64,000 bases of DNA from Haemonchus contortus (lineage: Eukaryota; Nematoda; Chromadorea; Rhabditida; Trichostrongylidae). Below are positions 9,990 to 22,644 of this stretch, in pieces. How positions within the stretch are numbered: the first letter of the stretch is position 1; each line of letters opens with the position of its first letter. Where the stretch lies: positions 32,533,831 to 32,597,830 of the forward strand of contig LS997567.1 in the NCBI GenBank assembly GCA_000469685.2, in the 5' to 3' direction. The position numbers and the translations under genes are program-made. The notes under the pieces were generated by a model, which saw only the letters and a list, made by a program, of their open reading frames with translations, was not told the origin of the DNA and did not search any database.

Positions 9990-11815
9990 GCCAACGGTTG
10001 CTTCGTAGTGCAGAGCTGCAAGTAGAACTATTGAGATAGCCTGAACATCGTTGGACATACACTTATTTGATGTACTTCATAACAACGATTGCTTCGTAGT
10101 GCAGAGCTGCAAGTTGAAATATTGAGATAGCCTGGACATCGCTGGACATGCACTTTTGTGATGCACTTCAGATCAACGGTTGTTTCATAGTGCAGAGCTG
10201 CAAGCTGAAATATTGAGAGAGCCTGAACATCGCTGGACATACACTTTTGTGATGCACTTCAGATCAACGGTTGTTTCATAGTGCAGCGCTGCAAGTTGAA
10301 CTATTGAGCTAGCCTGAACATCGTTGGACATGTACTTATTTGATGTACTTCATGACAGCGATTGGCTGCTTTCATAGTCCGCAGGCAGGCGCGCTGGCGC
10401 GCTGGCGCGCGCAGGCAGTGCTAGGGGGGAGGAGGGAGGCAGACAGTGTAAGGCAAACAGTCCACGCCCCTTCGAAGGTTGTTTGTTTTCAACCCCTCGA
10501 AGGGGCGTGGACTGTTTGCCTTACACTGTCTGCCTCCCTCCTCCCCCCTAGCACTGCCTGCGCGCCAGCGCGCCTGCCTGCGGACTATGAAAGCAGCCAT
10601 TGCTTCGTAGTGCAGAGCTGCAAGTTGAACTATTGAGATAGCCTGGACATCGCTGGACATGCACTTTTGTGATGCACTTCAGATCAACGGTTGTTTCATA
10701 GTGCAGAGCTGCAAGTTGAAATATTGAGAGAGCCTGAACATCGCTGGACATGTACTTATTTGATGTACTTCATGACAACTGTTCCTTCGTAGTGCAGAGC
10801 TGCAAGTTGAACTATTGAGATAGCCTGAACATCGCTGGACATGCACTTTTGTGATGCACTTCAGATCAACGGTTGTTTCATAGTGCAGAGCTGCAAGCTG
10901 AAATATTGAGAGAGCCTGAACATCGCTGGACATGTACTTATTTGATGTACTTCATGACAACTGTTCCTTCGTAGTGCAGAGCTGCAAGTTGAACTATTGA
11001 GCTAGCCTGAACATCGTTGGACATGTACTTATTTGATGTACTTCATGACAACGATTGCTTCGTAGTGCAGAGCTGCAAGTTGAACTATTGAGATAGCCTG
11101 GACATCGCTGGACATGCACTTTTGTGATGCACTTCAGATCAACGATTGCTTCGTAGTGCAGAGCTGCAAGTTGAAATATTGAGATAGCCTGAACATCGTT
11201 GGACATGTACTTATTTGATGTGCTTCATGACAACGATTGCTTCGTAGTGCAGAGCTGCAAGTTGAAACATTGAGATAGCCTGGACATCGCTGAACATGTA
11301 CTTTTGTGAGGCACTTCAGATCAACGATTGTTTCATAGTGCAGAGCTGCAAGTAGAACTATTGAGATAGCCTGAACATCGCTGGACATACACTTTTGTGA
11401 TGCACTTCAGATCAACGGTTGTTTCATAGTGCAGAGCTGCAAGTAGAACTATTGAGATAGCCTGAACATCGCTGGACATGTACTTATTTGATGTACTTCA
11501 TGACAACTGTTCCTTCGTAGTGCAGAGCTGCAAGTTGAACTAATGAGATGCCTCAACATCGTTGGACATGTACTTATTTGATGTGCTTCATGACAACGAT
11601 TGCTTCGTAGTGCAGAGCTGCAAGTTGAAATATTGAGATAGCCTGAACATCGCTGGACATACACTTTTGTGATGCACTTCAGACCAACGGTTTTTTCATA
11701 GTGCAGAGCTGCAAGTAGATCTATTGAGATAGCCTGAACATCTCTGAACATGTACTTATTTGATGTACTTCATGACAACGATTGCTTCGTAGTGCAGAGC
11801 TGCAAGTTGATGTAT
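9990..11815. repeat. 91 bp tandem repeat array, two monomer types
   Basis: About seventeen monomers built around GTGCAGAGCTGCAAG, spaced about 91 bp. Two classes interleave: one carries GCACTTTTGTGATGCACTTC then AGATCAACGGTTG, the other GTACTTATTTGATGTACTTC then ATGACAACGATTG. Open frames on the minus strand simply repeat the translated monomer. Satellite-like. Confidence 0.93.
10364..10598. mobile_element. 235 bp foldback MITE inside the tandem array
   Basis: GGCTGCTTTCATAGTCCGCA and its complement bound two arms of about 110 bp around a loop of about 15 bases (TTGTTTGTTTTCAA). It interrupts a monomer exactly, with ATT on both sides, consistent with a 3 bp target duplication. The left arm carries extra GCTGGCGC units. 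It is far more GC-rich than its surroundings. Confidence 0.88.
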
Positions 11816-12063
11816 TGCATATTTGCTTGCAATATTCTCTTCACTCGAGAGTTTGCAAGGAAAGAAAAAAGCAAAAAGTAATGATGTGTGTGCATTTGCA
11901 GGTGGGATCAAAAGGGTTAAAGGGTGTTGTGTACTGTGAGTTGCTGAGCCCAAACGAAACTGTTACTGCTGTCCGCTACGAACACCAACTTGACAGTTTT
12001 TAGGAAGCTCTCATCTAAAAGCGGCCGTTATTCGCAAGAGAATATCATGAGGTGCTGTTCCAC
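11816..12063. other. short unique interval
   Basis: Sequence between the 91 bp array and the CATA array. No gene recognised. Confidence 0.4.
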
Positions 12064-14422
12064 CATACATACATACATACATACATACATACATACATAC
12101 ATACATACATACATACATACATACATACATACATACATACATACATACATACATACATACATACATACATACATACATACATACATACATACATACATAC
12201 ATACATACATACATACATACATACATACATACATACATACATACATACATACATACATACATACATACATACATACATACATACATACATACATACATAC
12301 ATACATACATACATACATACATACATACATACATACATACATACATACATACATACATACATACATACATACATACATACATACATACATACATACATAC
12401 ATACATACATACATACATACATACATACATACATACATACATACATACATACATACATACATACATACATACATACATACATACATACATACATACATAC
12501 ATACATACATACATACATACATACATACATACATACATACATACATACATACATACATACATACATACATACATACATACATACATACATACATACATAC
12601 ATACATACATACATACATACATACATACATACATACATACATACATACATACATACATACATACATACATACATACATACATACATACATACATACATAC
12701 ATACATACATACATACATACATACATACATACATACATACATACATACATACATACATACATACATACATACATACATACATACATACATACATACATAC
12801 ATACATACATACATACATACATACATACATACATACATACATACATACATACATACATACATACATACATACATACATACATACATACATACATACATAC
12901 ATACATACATACATACATACATACATACATACATACATACATACATACATACATACATACATACATACATACATACATACATACATACATACATACATAC
13001 ATACATACATACATACATACATACATACATACATACATACATACATACATACATACATACATACATACATACATACATACATACATACATACATACATAC
13101 ATACATACATACATACATACATACATACATACATACATACATACATACATACATACATACATACATACATACATACATACATACATACATACATACATAC
13201 ATACATACATACATACATACATACATACATACATACATACATACATACATACATACATACATACATACATACATACATACATACATACATACATACATAC
13301 ATACATACATACATACATACATACATACATACATACATACATACATACATACATACATACATACATACATACATACATACATACATACATACATACATAC
13401 ATACATACATACATACATACATACATACATACATACATACATACATACATACATACATACATACATACATACATACATACATACATACATACATACATAC
13501 ATACATACATACATACATACATACATACATACATACATACATACATACATACATACATACATACATACATACATACATACATACATACATACATACATAC
13601 ATACATACATACATACATACATACATACATACATACATACATACATACATACATACATACATACATACATACATACATACATACATACATACATACATAC
13701 ATACATACATACATACATACATACATACATACATACATACATACATACATACATACATACATACATACATACATACATACATACATACATACATACATAC
13801 ATACATACATACATACATACATACATACATACATACATACATACATACATACATACATACATACATACATACATACATACATACATACATACATACATAC
13901 ATACATACATACATACATACATACATACATACATACATACATACATACATACATACATACATACATACATACATACATACATACATACATACATACATAC
14001 ATACATACATACATACATACATACATACATACATACATACATACATACATACATACATACATACATACATACATACATACATACATACATACATACATAC
14101 ATACATACATACATACATACATACATACACATACATACATACATACATACATACATACATACTACATACATACATACATACATACATACATACATACATA
14201 CATACATACATACATACATACATACATACATACATACATACATACATACATACATACATACATACATACATACATACATACATACATACATACATACATA
14301 CATACATACATACATACATACATACATACATACATACATACATACATACATACATACATACATACATACATACATACATACATACATACATACATACATA
14401 CATACATACATACATACATACA

Positions 14423-14454
<32 letters not shown>

Positions 14455-14623
14455 CATACATACATACATACATACATACATACATACATACATACATACA
14501 TACATACATACATACATACATACATACATACATACATACATACATACATACATACATACATACATACATACATACATACATACATACATACATACATACA
14601 TACATACATACATACATACATAC
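12064..14623. repeat. (CATA)n microsatellite, 2.56 kb
   Basis: Almost pure tetranucleotide array with single-unit slips near 14127, 14162 and 14451. The 700-900 codon open frames on both strands are artefacts of a repeat without stops. Confidence 0.98.
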
Positions 14624-14966
14624 AGTAATAGGTTGGGCTCTCGTCCACCTCAGATGTACGGTAACCACAGTGATATGAATATCATTTATCGTACAAGCAA
14701 TAACAGAATAATACAGGTGTCGGATAAATGAGGTGCCGAGCCTCTTCGGACCCGAGGCGAGGGGAGTCGAGCTCGTCGTCTTCCGCTTCATCGGGGAGCC
14801 CGGCCGGTCGATGCGGATCTCGTTGCCTCCACTGCCTCCTCCGTTGCCTTTTGTATCTTCGCCGCGTCGCTGCCTCCTGTAATCAGTTCTCATCATCTGC
14901 GTCGCGTTAAGCTTACTGTATGAGAAACATCACCTATTGATCATAGTCGTGAGCCCAGCTCACACA
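14624..14966 (-). repeat. 3' LTR
   Basis: 343 bp copy; on the minus strand it starts TGTGTGAGCTGGG and ends CCAACCTATTACT. About ten substitutions separate it from the 19135-19477 copy, with no length difference. Confidence 0.85.
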
Positions 14967-14980
14967 CCTCCCCTTCCCCT
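14967..14980 (-). promoter_or_regulatory. polypurine tract
   Basis: On the minus strand AGGGGAAGGGGAGG lies immediately upstream of the 3' LTR, the position expected of the plus-strand DNA primer in reverse-transcribing elements. It fixes the orientation. Confidence 0.75.
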
Positions 14981-15164
14981 ATAGCAAGTCCGTCCTCGGA
15001 CTTGAGTAAAATATGATAATGGAGGGATGAAAAACTCACTGTATATGGGTGATAGATGATGTTGCAATGATGGCGAAGAGGTCCGGAAGTGTCGAGTCGT
15101 TGACGATGACGTCTTTCTCGCGAGCCCATTGTATGACGGGGTTCCAGTTTCGATAACGTCTGAA

Positions 15165-16175
15165 GGGCGCGCAGGTTGTTCCAGGACGAACTCGCCATGA
15201 CGGCAGCGTGTGATTACGACGTTGAGGCGCCTCCTATCATCTAAAAATTCTCCTGTCGAGGCGTCTACTTCGGAACGTGTCGTGAGGATGATAACAATAT
15301 CCATTTCACGACCTTGTACCGTGTCGACTGTGTGCAAGGTGACGCCTAGTCGGCGGGCTTCTGATTGTAGCAGGCGTTGCTGGTCCTTGTAATAGGTGAT
15401 GATGGCTATACCTGATGCAGCAATGCCCTTCGCTAATAACGCGCAAACAAGATTTACGCAGCATCGAGCCTCCTACTCGTTGGAGTGCGACTGAGACGCT
15501 GAGAGGCGAGAAGAACCGCTGACGTTGACCAATACGAAGGGGATGCGCGGGTTGGGAAGAGTAATACGCCTCACCAGAAGTGCGCGGTCCGAGGCCCGTA
15601 TTCCGCTGACGAGCGTTCCCATTATAGACGAGACGATTTGGGAGAGAATTAAGCGGGGGTGGCTCTTAAACGTGGTTACTAGTGGTGCGAGTGGAACGTC
15701 CCTATCCAGGAGAATATCCATGACACCATGCCGAGCAGATGGGAATCGTGAGATCATGGCGGCGAAGGCTGGCTTCCGCGATCTGCGAGGCCTCGTCCCC
15801 TATGATGATCTTGCAGCTTGACCAGCAACTCGTGGAAAAGGCCGCCTGGGCGCGTCGATTTGAGTAGTGACGACGTTGTGATACAAAGTATGGCGGGGAA
15901 TCGCACTAGCATCATGAGTCCTACTGCATATTCTGTGGCTTCCGAGTTCTCGTCCTCAGCGATTCTAATTCTTCCGCGTTCCTCATCGGTGAGATTAACC
16001 GTGTCGGCACTATTGAAAAGTCATCTTTCAATGAGTCGTCGTCCGTGGGCATATGCTCCAAGAAGTTCCTCGTCCTCTCGGACCGAATGCGTCGGGAAAA
16101 TAGGTCAGAAGACCTTGGAGGATGTTAATGAAGGTCGACTGTTGTGACTGGTGCTCCTTCTCGCAAGGCGGTGTC
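15165..16175 (-). pseudogene. UPF1/DNA2-like superfamily 1 helicase, broken
   Basis: Reading the minus strand with frame changes: TFINILQGLL (the helix normally after Walker A), KIIIGDEASQIAEASL (Walker B, DEAx box), VTTFKSHPRL (like UPF1 QYRMHP), HTVDTVQGREMDIVIILTT (motif V) and RRRLNVVITRCRHGEFVL (motif VI). Order and spacing fit an SF1B helicase of the UPF1/DNA2 group. There is an in-frame TAG after SHSNE, frameshifts before the DEAS box and between it and VTTF, no GxxGxGKT before TFINILQ, and no GDxxQL motif III. Such proteins unwind RNA or DNA in an ATP-dependent way; this copy cannot. It lies downstream of gag where pol is expected. Confidence 0.75.
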
Positions 16176-16349
16176 CGCGACGAAGCGAACGACAGGCAAG
16201 TGTTGGAAGTCGGTCAGCTGAAGGCGAACGTCGGGGAGGTGTGCAGAAGTGGTCGGAGGACCAGATGGCAGATGGAACGGGATGTTCCATGGGCACCTTC
16301 GAGAGCTCGTCGTTTCTACGTAAAAGTGCGGCAATACGTGCCTGAGACT

Positions 16350-17639
16350 GTCTCAACTGTGGCCTGTGAATCTCTGAGGGACGTGGATAGAGCGGCGATA
16401 TCTGCGTTTGGGTCCGATGCTAGTGGGATGGGGAGAGGGTTGGCGCGTGGAAGACGACCTCTGTCCGTAGGGGAAAATGTACCCCGGGGTGCTGAGGGTC
16501 GAGAGACCGGGGGGAGCGTAGCGCCGTGGGGACGGGCACGCAGATGCACAATGTCCGAAACCGCTACAGTTATAACATCGAACTTGGTTTGCTTGAGTCA
16601 ATGTTCACTGGGGCGGTGGGTTTGAGGCTGGAGCTCGAGGTCTAAACCAGGGCGTGTGGGACCGCTCGGACGAGCCGGGCCACGACTCGAGCCACGACCC
16701 GGTATTAGGCGATTAACTGTCGGAACGACTGCCGAAGTTGGCGCAGTGGGGTGCAAAAGACGCTCCGCTGTCGCCTCGCTGAGGAGTTGCTCCCACCGTC
16801 TGCGCTTTGTTCACGGCTTGCTCGAACGACGTCGGCCCATCCAGTTTCACCGAAATACCGTAAATCCCACAGAGGCGGGAAACAAATTCCTCTAAAACAC
16901 GGGTCTTTCTGAGTAGGTGTGTCCTGGCCGGAAGTGGCGGTGCGGACCAAGTTCAGTACTCGGTTAGGCGAACGATGTGCACGATTCTCCCACTTCTTGA
17001 CTGCACGCTGCCAACTGCTGACGTGCTACATATCGTTGATGGGGGCTTTCGAAAAACGCAAGTGCGAAACTATGGCCGGGTAGTTCTTTTTCCGCCACCT
17101 CATCTAGCTCCTCTACTTTTCCCGAGCAACGCCGTCCAGATTTCCCTATGAGGAAATTTGCGCGCTGCTCGTCCGAAAGGGGCTGGTCGCATACGCATCA
17201 CGTCCTCAAGACGACGGAGCCATATTGAGAATTGCATCCCGTTCTCACTGACCCCAGAGAAAGAGGTGACCCGTGGAGTCGGAGCATCCGAATGGAAAAT
17301 CGCGATAGTGGGCATATTGTCAAGACGTTTCCCTACCGCTGCGAAAGACTCCTCCAGCTTGTCTTGGAGGGAGGCATTGCTTTCATTGATCTTACTAGTG
17401 AGCAGTGCAGTCGTGGCACAGGTGTCGTTCCAGACCTGTTCGATGGCGGATGTGGTGGCATCGCGCAGCGCCTTGGCGTCTCGTCCATGAAGCAGGGCGT
17501 CGTCGGAGACGTCATCGATGATGGAAAATAGTAACTCCTTGGTCAAGTCCAAAGACTCAGCCTTGGTGTCAGAGGGTTGGGCAAAAGCTTCGTCAGGGGG
17601 GATAGAGCCTGACTTAACTTGCCTGCGAGTGATCGGCAT
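16350..17639 (-). pseudogene. retroelement gag with zinc knuckle, broken
   Basis: The likely start MPITRRQ at 17639 opens an intact frame to 17100 containing FSGVSENGMQFSIWLRRLED, a pattern seen in nematode LTR-element gag proteins. The homology continues in other frames (KLDGVAREKVEELDEVAEKE, RTATSGQDTPTQK) down to CYNCSGFGHCASAC near 16530-16575, a CX2CX4HX4C zinc knuckle for nucleic-acid binding. At least two frameshifts break it. Gag would form the particle and package the RNA. The frame upstream of MPITRRQ (from 17681) is probably untranslated leader. Confidence 0.75.
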
Positions 17640-19134
17640 GAAGACACAACAATACTGGACACCAGAAGGGGGTATGTCCAATCTTATAGACAGAAGGAGA
17701 GGCGGTGCTCCGAAGAGATAAGATTAAGCTGTGGGACTGTTCCGTGATGTTTTGATCTGTTCTAGAGATGAATGTCATGAGAACCTGTGGAGCCTGCGTT
17801 CCCCGCATAGCCGGCGGCAGATTCCCAGGCGGGATCTCGATGTCAGGGTGGGAAGGAAAACATCCCACACTCGCCCCCCGTTGGGAACCAAGTTATGGAA
17901 TCCTATTTTGTTGTGGGAGGAAATGTTGTTTAGCGGCGAGAAATTCCAACCGTGTGATGGCGTGGGTGTGGAACAAAGGAGAAATCCTTAGAAGACCGCG
18001 AGGGAAGAAAAACTCCCTGCGCGATTCACATCTGCCAACTGTTCGGGCCAACCGATCGAAAGAAGGGAAAAAAGGTCTTATCGTAAGAAATAAAGGAAAA
18101 ATCACAAGAGTGAGAAGAGGTCTATGCTACTAAAATTGAAGACTTGATCTTAATGATGAGGCAATTGTGTAATCTCCAGAAGTAAAAAAAATACTTTGTT
18201 TTATTCGCGTCGGCGCTTCCGCCGGCCCCTCACGAACCCCTGACTTTTGAGCTGACTGTTCGATGGCATGATCAAAAAGCTGACGGGAGCATGATGAGAA
18301 TGTCATCGAACGACTACACGAGTTGGTAGAGTGTACGGAATCAAGAGAGTGGTGGGGAGCCTGCGTGGAGATGCTGCGTGAGATATGAGTGAAGCTGCCT
18401 GGCGGAGAGAGATCGAACCGTTTAGGAGAGTAAATAATCGAAGAAGGAAACTTCAAATTGTAGTTAAATCGACAAAAGAAGGATAGCAAGAAATAAGGAA
18501 ATTCGATAATAACGGTAACAATGAAGAAAAGAGTGAAAGGAAAAGTATTGAAGAGAAGAACATTTAACAACGATCTCGCTGCTATAAGAACTGAATCATA
18601 TGCAAATCAAACTGCGTGCACGATGAAAATTTACTGAAACCCACGATCACTTGCTTGAAGCTATTAGGACATTGTCCTTGCGCGCATACTCAATTATACA
18701 AAAGCGGTCTATCCCTTAGTCTTACTTTGCAACAGTTCTGCTTATAACACGAAACATCAAAATGACAAGCTAAACCTCAAAGTTGCCCGGACCCTCATTA
18801 TGAACTAGACGAGCACTGAGAAAATGAAAACCACTATCAATCCCAATTCTATTAAGTGTCTAATGGCTGACCATAAGGTCGTCACCGGAGGTTCAGCCAT
18901 ATGTGCCGTGTGCAGGAGAAGCAACAAGGAGACGAAAAAGTGCTTAAGGAAATGAAGGAGAAGAGCAGAGAAGGAATGCATGCCGGCGATAAAAGAAAGA
19001 TGCCTAGCCATAAAAGGACTCTCCGTGGTCATCGGATTGTCCAGGCGAAGAAGAAAGAAAAAGAAAAAAAGAAAACTTGTGCGAGAGCTGAAGACTGACC
19101 TGACCCACTGAGTGCAATCGCACTCGCTGCTACC
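17640..19134 (-). other. LTR-element leader
   Basis: About 1.5 kb between the 5' LTR and gag on the minus strand. No domain recognised; open frames here look like noise. GGTAGCAGCGAGTGCGA directly after the LTR would be the primer-binding site, but I cannot assign a tRNA. Confidence 0.5.
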
Positions 19135-19477
19135 AGTAATAGGTTGGGCTCTCGTCCACCTCAGATGTACGGTAACCACAGTGATATCAATATCATTTAT
19201 CGTACAAGCAATAACAGAATAATACAGGTGTCGGATAAATGAGGTGCAGAGCCTCTTCGGACCCGAGGCGAGGGGAGTCGAGGTCGTCGTCTTCAGCTCC
19301 ATCGAGGAGCCCGGCCGGTCGATGCGGATCTCGTTGCCTCCACTGCCTCCTCCGTTGCCTTTTGTATCTTCGCCGCGTCGCTGCCTCCTGTAATCAGTTC
19401 TCATCATCTGCGTCGCATTAAGCTTACTGTATGAGAAACATCACCTATTGATCATCGTCGTGAGCCCAGCTTACACA
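19135..19477 (-). repeat. 5' LTR
   Basis: 343 bp, the partner of 14624-14966. On the minus strand it starts TGTGTAAGCTGGG, and CATA array begins three bases outside it. Confidence 0.85.
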
Positions 19478-21250
19478 ATTCATACATACATACATACATA
19501 CATACATACATACATACATACATACATACATACATACATACATACATACATACATACATACATACATACATACATACATACATACATACATACATACATA
19601 CATACATACATACATACATACATACATACATACATACATACATACATACATACATACATACATACATACATACATACATACATACATACATACATACATA
19701 CATACATACATACATACATACATACATACATACATACATACATACATACATACATACATACATACATACATACATACATACATACATACATACATACATA
19801 CATACATACATACATACATACATACATACATACATACATACATACATACATACATACATACATACATACATACATACATACATACATACATACATACATA
19901 CATACATACATACATACATACATACATACATACATACATACATACATACATACATACATACATACATACATACATACATACATACATACATACATACATA
20001 CATACATACATACATACATACATACATACATACATACATACATACATACATACATACATACATACATACATACATACATACATACATACATACATACATA
20101 CATACATACATACATACATACATACATACATACATACATACATACATACATACATACATACATACATACATACATACATACATACATACATACATACATA
20201 CATACATACATACATACATACATACATACATACATACATACATACATACATACATACATACATACATACATACATACATACATACATACATACATACATA
20301 CATACATACATACATACATACATACATACATACATACATACATACATACATACATACATACATACATACATACATACATACATACATACATACATACATA
20401 CATACATACATACATACATACATACATACATACATACATACATACATACATACATACATACATACATACATACATACATACATACATACATACATACATA
20501 CATACATACATACATACATACATACATACATACATACATACATACATACATACATACATACATACATACATACATACATACATACATACATACATACATA
20601 CATACATACATACATACATACATACATACATACATACATACATACATACATACATACATACATACATACATACATACATACATACATACATACATACATA
20701 CATACATACATACATACATACATACATACATACATACATACATACATACATACATACATACATACATACATACATACATACATACATACATACATACATA
20801 CATACATACATACATACATACATACATACATACATACATACATACATACATACATACATACATACATACATACATACATACATACATACATACATACATA
20901 CATACATACATACATACATACATACATACATACATACATACATACATACATACATACATACATACATACATACATACATACATACATACATACATACATA
21001 CATACATACATACATACATACATACATACATACATACATACATACATACATACATACATACATACATACATACATACATACATACATACATACATACATA
21101 CATACATACATACATACATACATACATACATACATACATACATACATACATACATACATACATACATACATACATACATACATACATACATACATACATA
21201 CATACATACATACATACATACATACATACATACATACATACATACATACA

Positions 21251-21280
<30 letters not shown>
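19478..21280. repeat. (CATA)n microsatellite, 1.8 kb
   Basis: Pure tetranucleotide array, same motif and orientation as 12064-14623, and probably the other half of one array split by the LTR element. Its long open frames are artefacts. Confidence 0.98.
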
Positions 21281-21281
<1 letters not shown>

Positions 21282-21497
21282 TACTGCTCCCATACCATCA
21301 TCAAGTGTGAAAAAAGAAAATTGACGAAGGAACTAAGACTAAGGAACTTCATACCTCGAGAATCTTGCCCATGCACAACCTTTTTCAGCGCATTCGCGCT
21401 CGACACTACCACACTGCAATACTCATTCGATGATGTTTCACCTCTCCTAATATTTACTCCTCGTCATTAACACTGGCATATTTTTGGTCGAAGCATC

Positions 21498-21767
21498 CTA
21501 TTCCATTGCAGCCTCTATTTCAAGCAATTTCTTGTCATACGACATGCTCTTTTGCTCCAGACTCTGGACCCTCTTACTATTGCCATCATCATACACCTTC
21601 AACTGTTCACCTCTCACTTGCTTATGAAAATATAGAGAGCATAATGAGCATCGAATCATTGCACCTGGGCGAGGGGTAATCATTCTTGCAGAAGTTTGCA
21701 CACTCTTTTTGAGGAAGGGGTTCGTTAAAAAAAGATGATTACAACTGCAACACTGGACAGCACTCAA
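21498..21767 (-). CDS. hypothetical zinc-finger-like fragment
   Basis: A minus-strand frame of 89 codons with paired cysteines CCSCNH near the start and CSLCSLYFH near residue 42, then a charged, helical C terminus (KRVQSLEQKSMSYDKKLLEI). The C-C...C-C-H spacing resembles the PHD-like finger of some CR1-type LINE first ORFs, followed by a coiled coil. No second ORF is adjacent, so it could be an old LINE fragment or a host exon. Evidence is weak. Confidence 0.25.
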   Translation of the reverse strand: MSAVQCCSCNHLFLTNPFLKKSVQTSARMITPRPGAMIRCSLCSLYFHKQVRGEQLKVYDDGNSKRVQSLEQKSMSYDKKLLEIEAAME

Positions 21768-22555
21768 TTTAAGATAAAACTTGAGAGCGAGAAAGCTAAG
21801 AACAAAACTGAAAAATAAAGTAAGTGAAGACTACAGCATAACGTAGCGTCATGTCGCCACCACGTACCATATCTTTAATAGTCAGATGTAAAGGAATAGA
21901 TGTAATTAGATAGGAACTAACCTGTAAATCAGTCGAAAAATACCTAATAGTTTCGGAGAGGAATAATCATGTTTCCCTCCTTAAATCACGCCAGGATCAT
22001 GATGCAAGATGCTCATGATAACTGGTGAAATCTAGTGAGATAAACCTGCTTAATTAAAAACCTAACTGCTCCTTAGCAACGACTATAGAAACGTGAGCAA
22101 ATTGGTAGCTGGTTGCAGCAGTAGAATAAAGGTAGAGCAACATTTGACCAATTCGACAACAGAGATTAGGGGACTAAGCACTCAGACTAATAATGCAGTG
22201 AATAGCGGGGTAACGGTTTACACGACCATTCACGCTCCAGCTCAATTCCAGGGGTGGGTTCGTCCCCCACCCTAACCCAAGGTGGGAGATGAATGGGGGT
22301 TGTTTTTCTACGAGCTCGCTAAGGCAAGGTTGCGGAGGTGAACGTGACATGATTATCGAGGGCTGTCGATCCTTCACCTGTTCATGGGAAAACTTTGCTC
22401 CACTTAACCTGACACAGCAAAGGCAATAAGTCATTTGAGCATTCTCGCCTTTCGCAATCATTTCCTTGGAATGATTCTCCCCTTCCCCATTCTGAACGTT
22501 ACGCATCTGTAGCAACTTCCACGTTCGGTCTTCTTGAAACCTGGACATGTTGTAC
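21768..22555. other. unannotated interval
   Basis: Contains a 60-codon plus frame (22093-22275) and a 127-codon minus frame (22174-22557) without recognisable domains. No repeats identified. Confidence 0.35.
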
Positions 22556-22616
22556 AATGTTTTATGCTGTTTTGCCGTACAGGTTTGTTATGGGAGAAGA
22601 CGCTTTAGTGGTCGAC

Positions 22617-22644
22617 GTTTCGACAAATCGTCGTCTTCAGGACC
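22617..22644 (-). ncRNA. hammerhead-ribozyme-like motif
   Basis: On the minus strand: GGTC, then CTGAAGA, a hairpin GAC-GATTT-GTC, GAAAC, GTC, then GACC (completed near 22609). GGTC can pair with GACC as stem I around a GTC cleavage triplet, and CTGANGA...GAAA is the hammerhead core. One unpaired C sits at the base of stem II. Penelope-like elements are known to carry hammerheads. In the right arm (about 23540-23570) the core is mutated to GTGAAGA. Confidence 0.35.

Larger units (their letters stand above)
14624..19477 (-). mobile_element. LTR retroelement with gag and a UPF1-like helicase
   Basis: Two direct repeats of 343 bp, about 97% identical by eye, bound a 4.17 kb body. On the minus strand the body reads gag with a zinc knuckle, then a superfamily 1 helicase, then a polypurine tract next to the downstream LTR. 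I find no reverse transcriptase, RNase H, protease or integrase. CATA array lies directly on both sides, so the element probably inserted into one 4.4 kb array. All genes are broken by frameshifts. Confidence 0.82.

Noticed and set aside
10028..11751. Repeated minus-strand frames starting MSSDVQA
   Set aside because: They are translations of the 91 bp satellite monomer in register; 91 is not a multiple of three, so no continuous protein is possible across the array.
9990..11815. CRISPR array
   Set aside because: Repeats are contiguous 91 bp monomers with no unique spacers, in a eukaryotic genome.
11990..14731. Open frames of 700-913 codons (IHTY)n and (MYVC)n on both strands
   Set aside because: Pure CATA repeat translated in every phase; the same applies to 19445-21310.
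14162..14896. 244-codon minus-strand frame with an LTR-derived N terminus
   Set aside because: The first part is the LTR and the rest is CATA repeat; a similar LTR-derived frame at 18805-19407 confirms it is not a gene.
18130..18570. 146-codon minus-strand frame in the LTR-element leader
   Set aside because: Phe/Ser/Pro-rich low-complexity translation with no domain, upstream of gag where only leader is expected.
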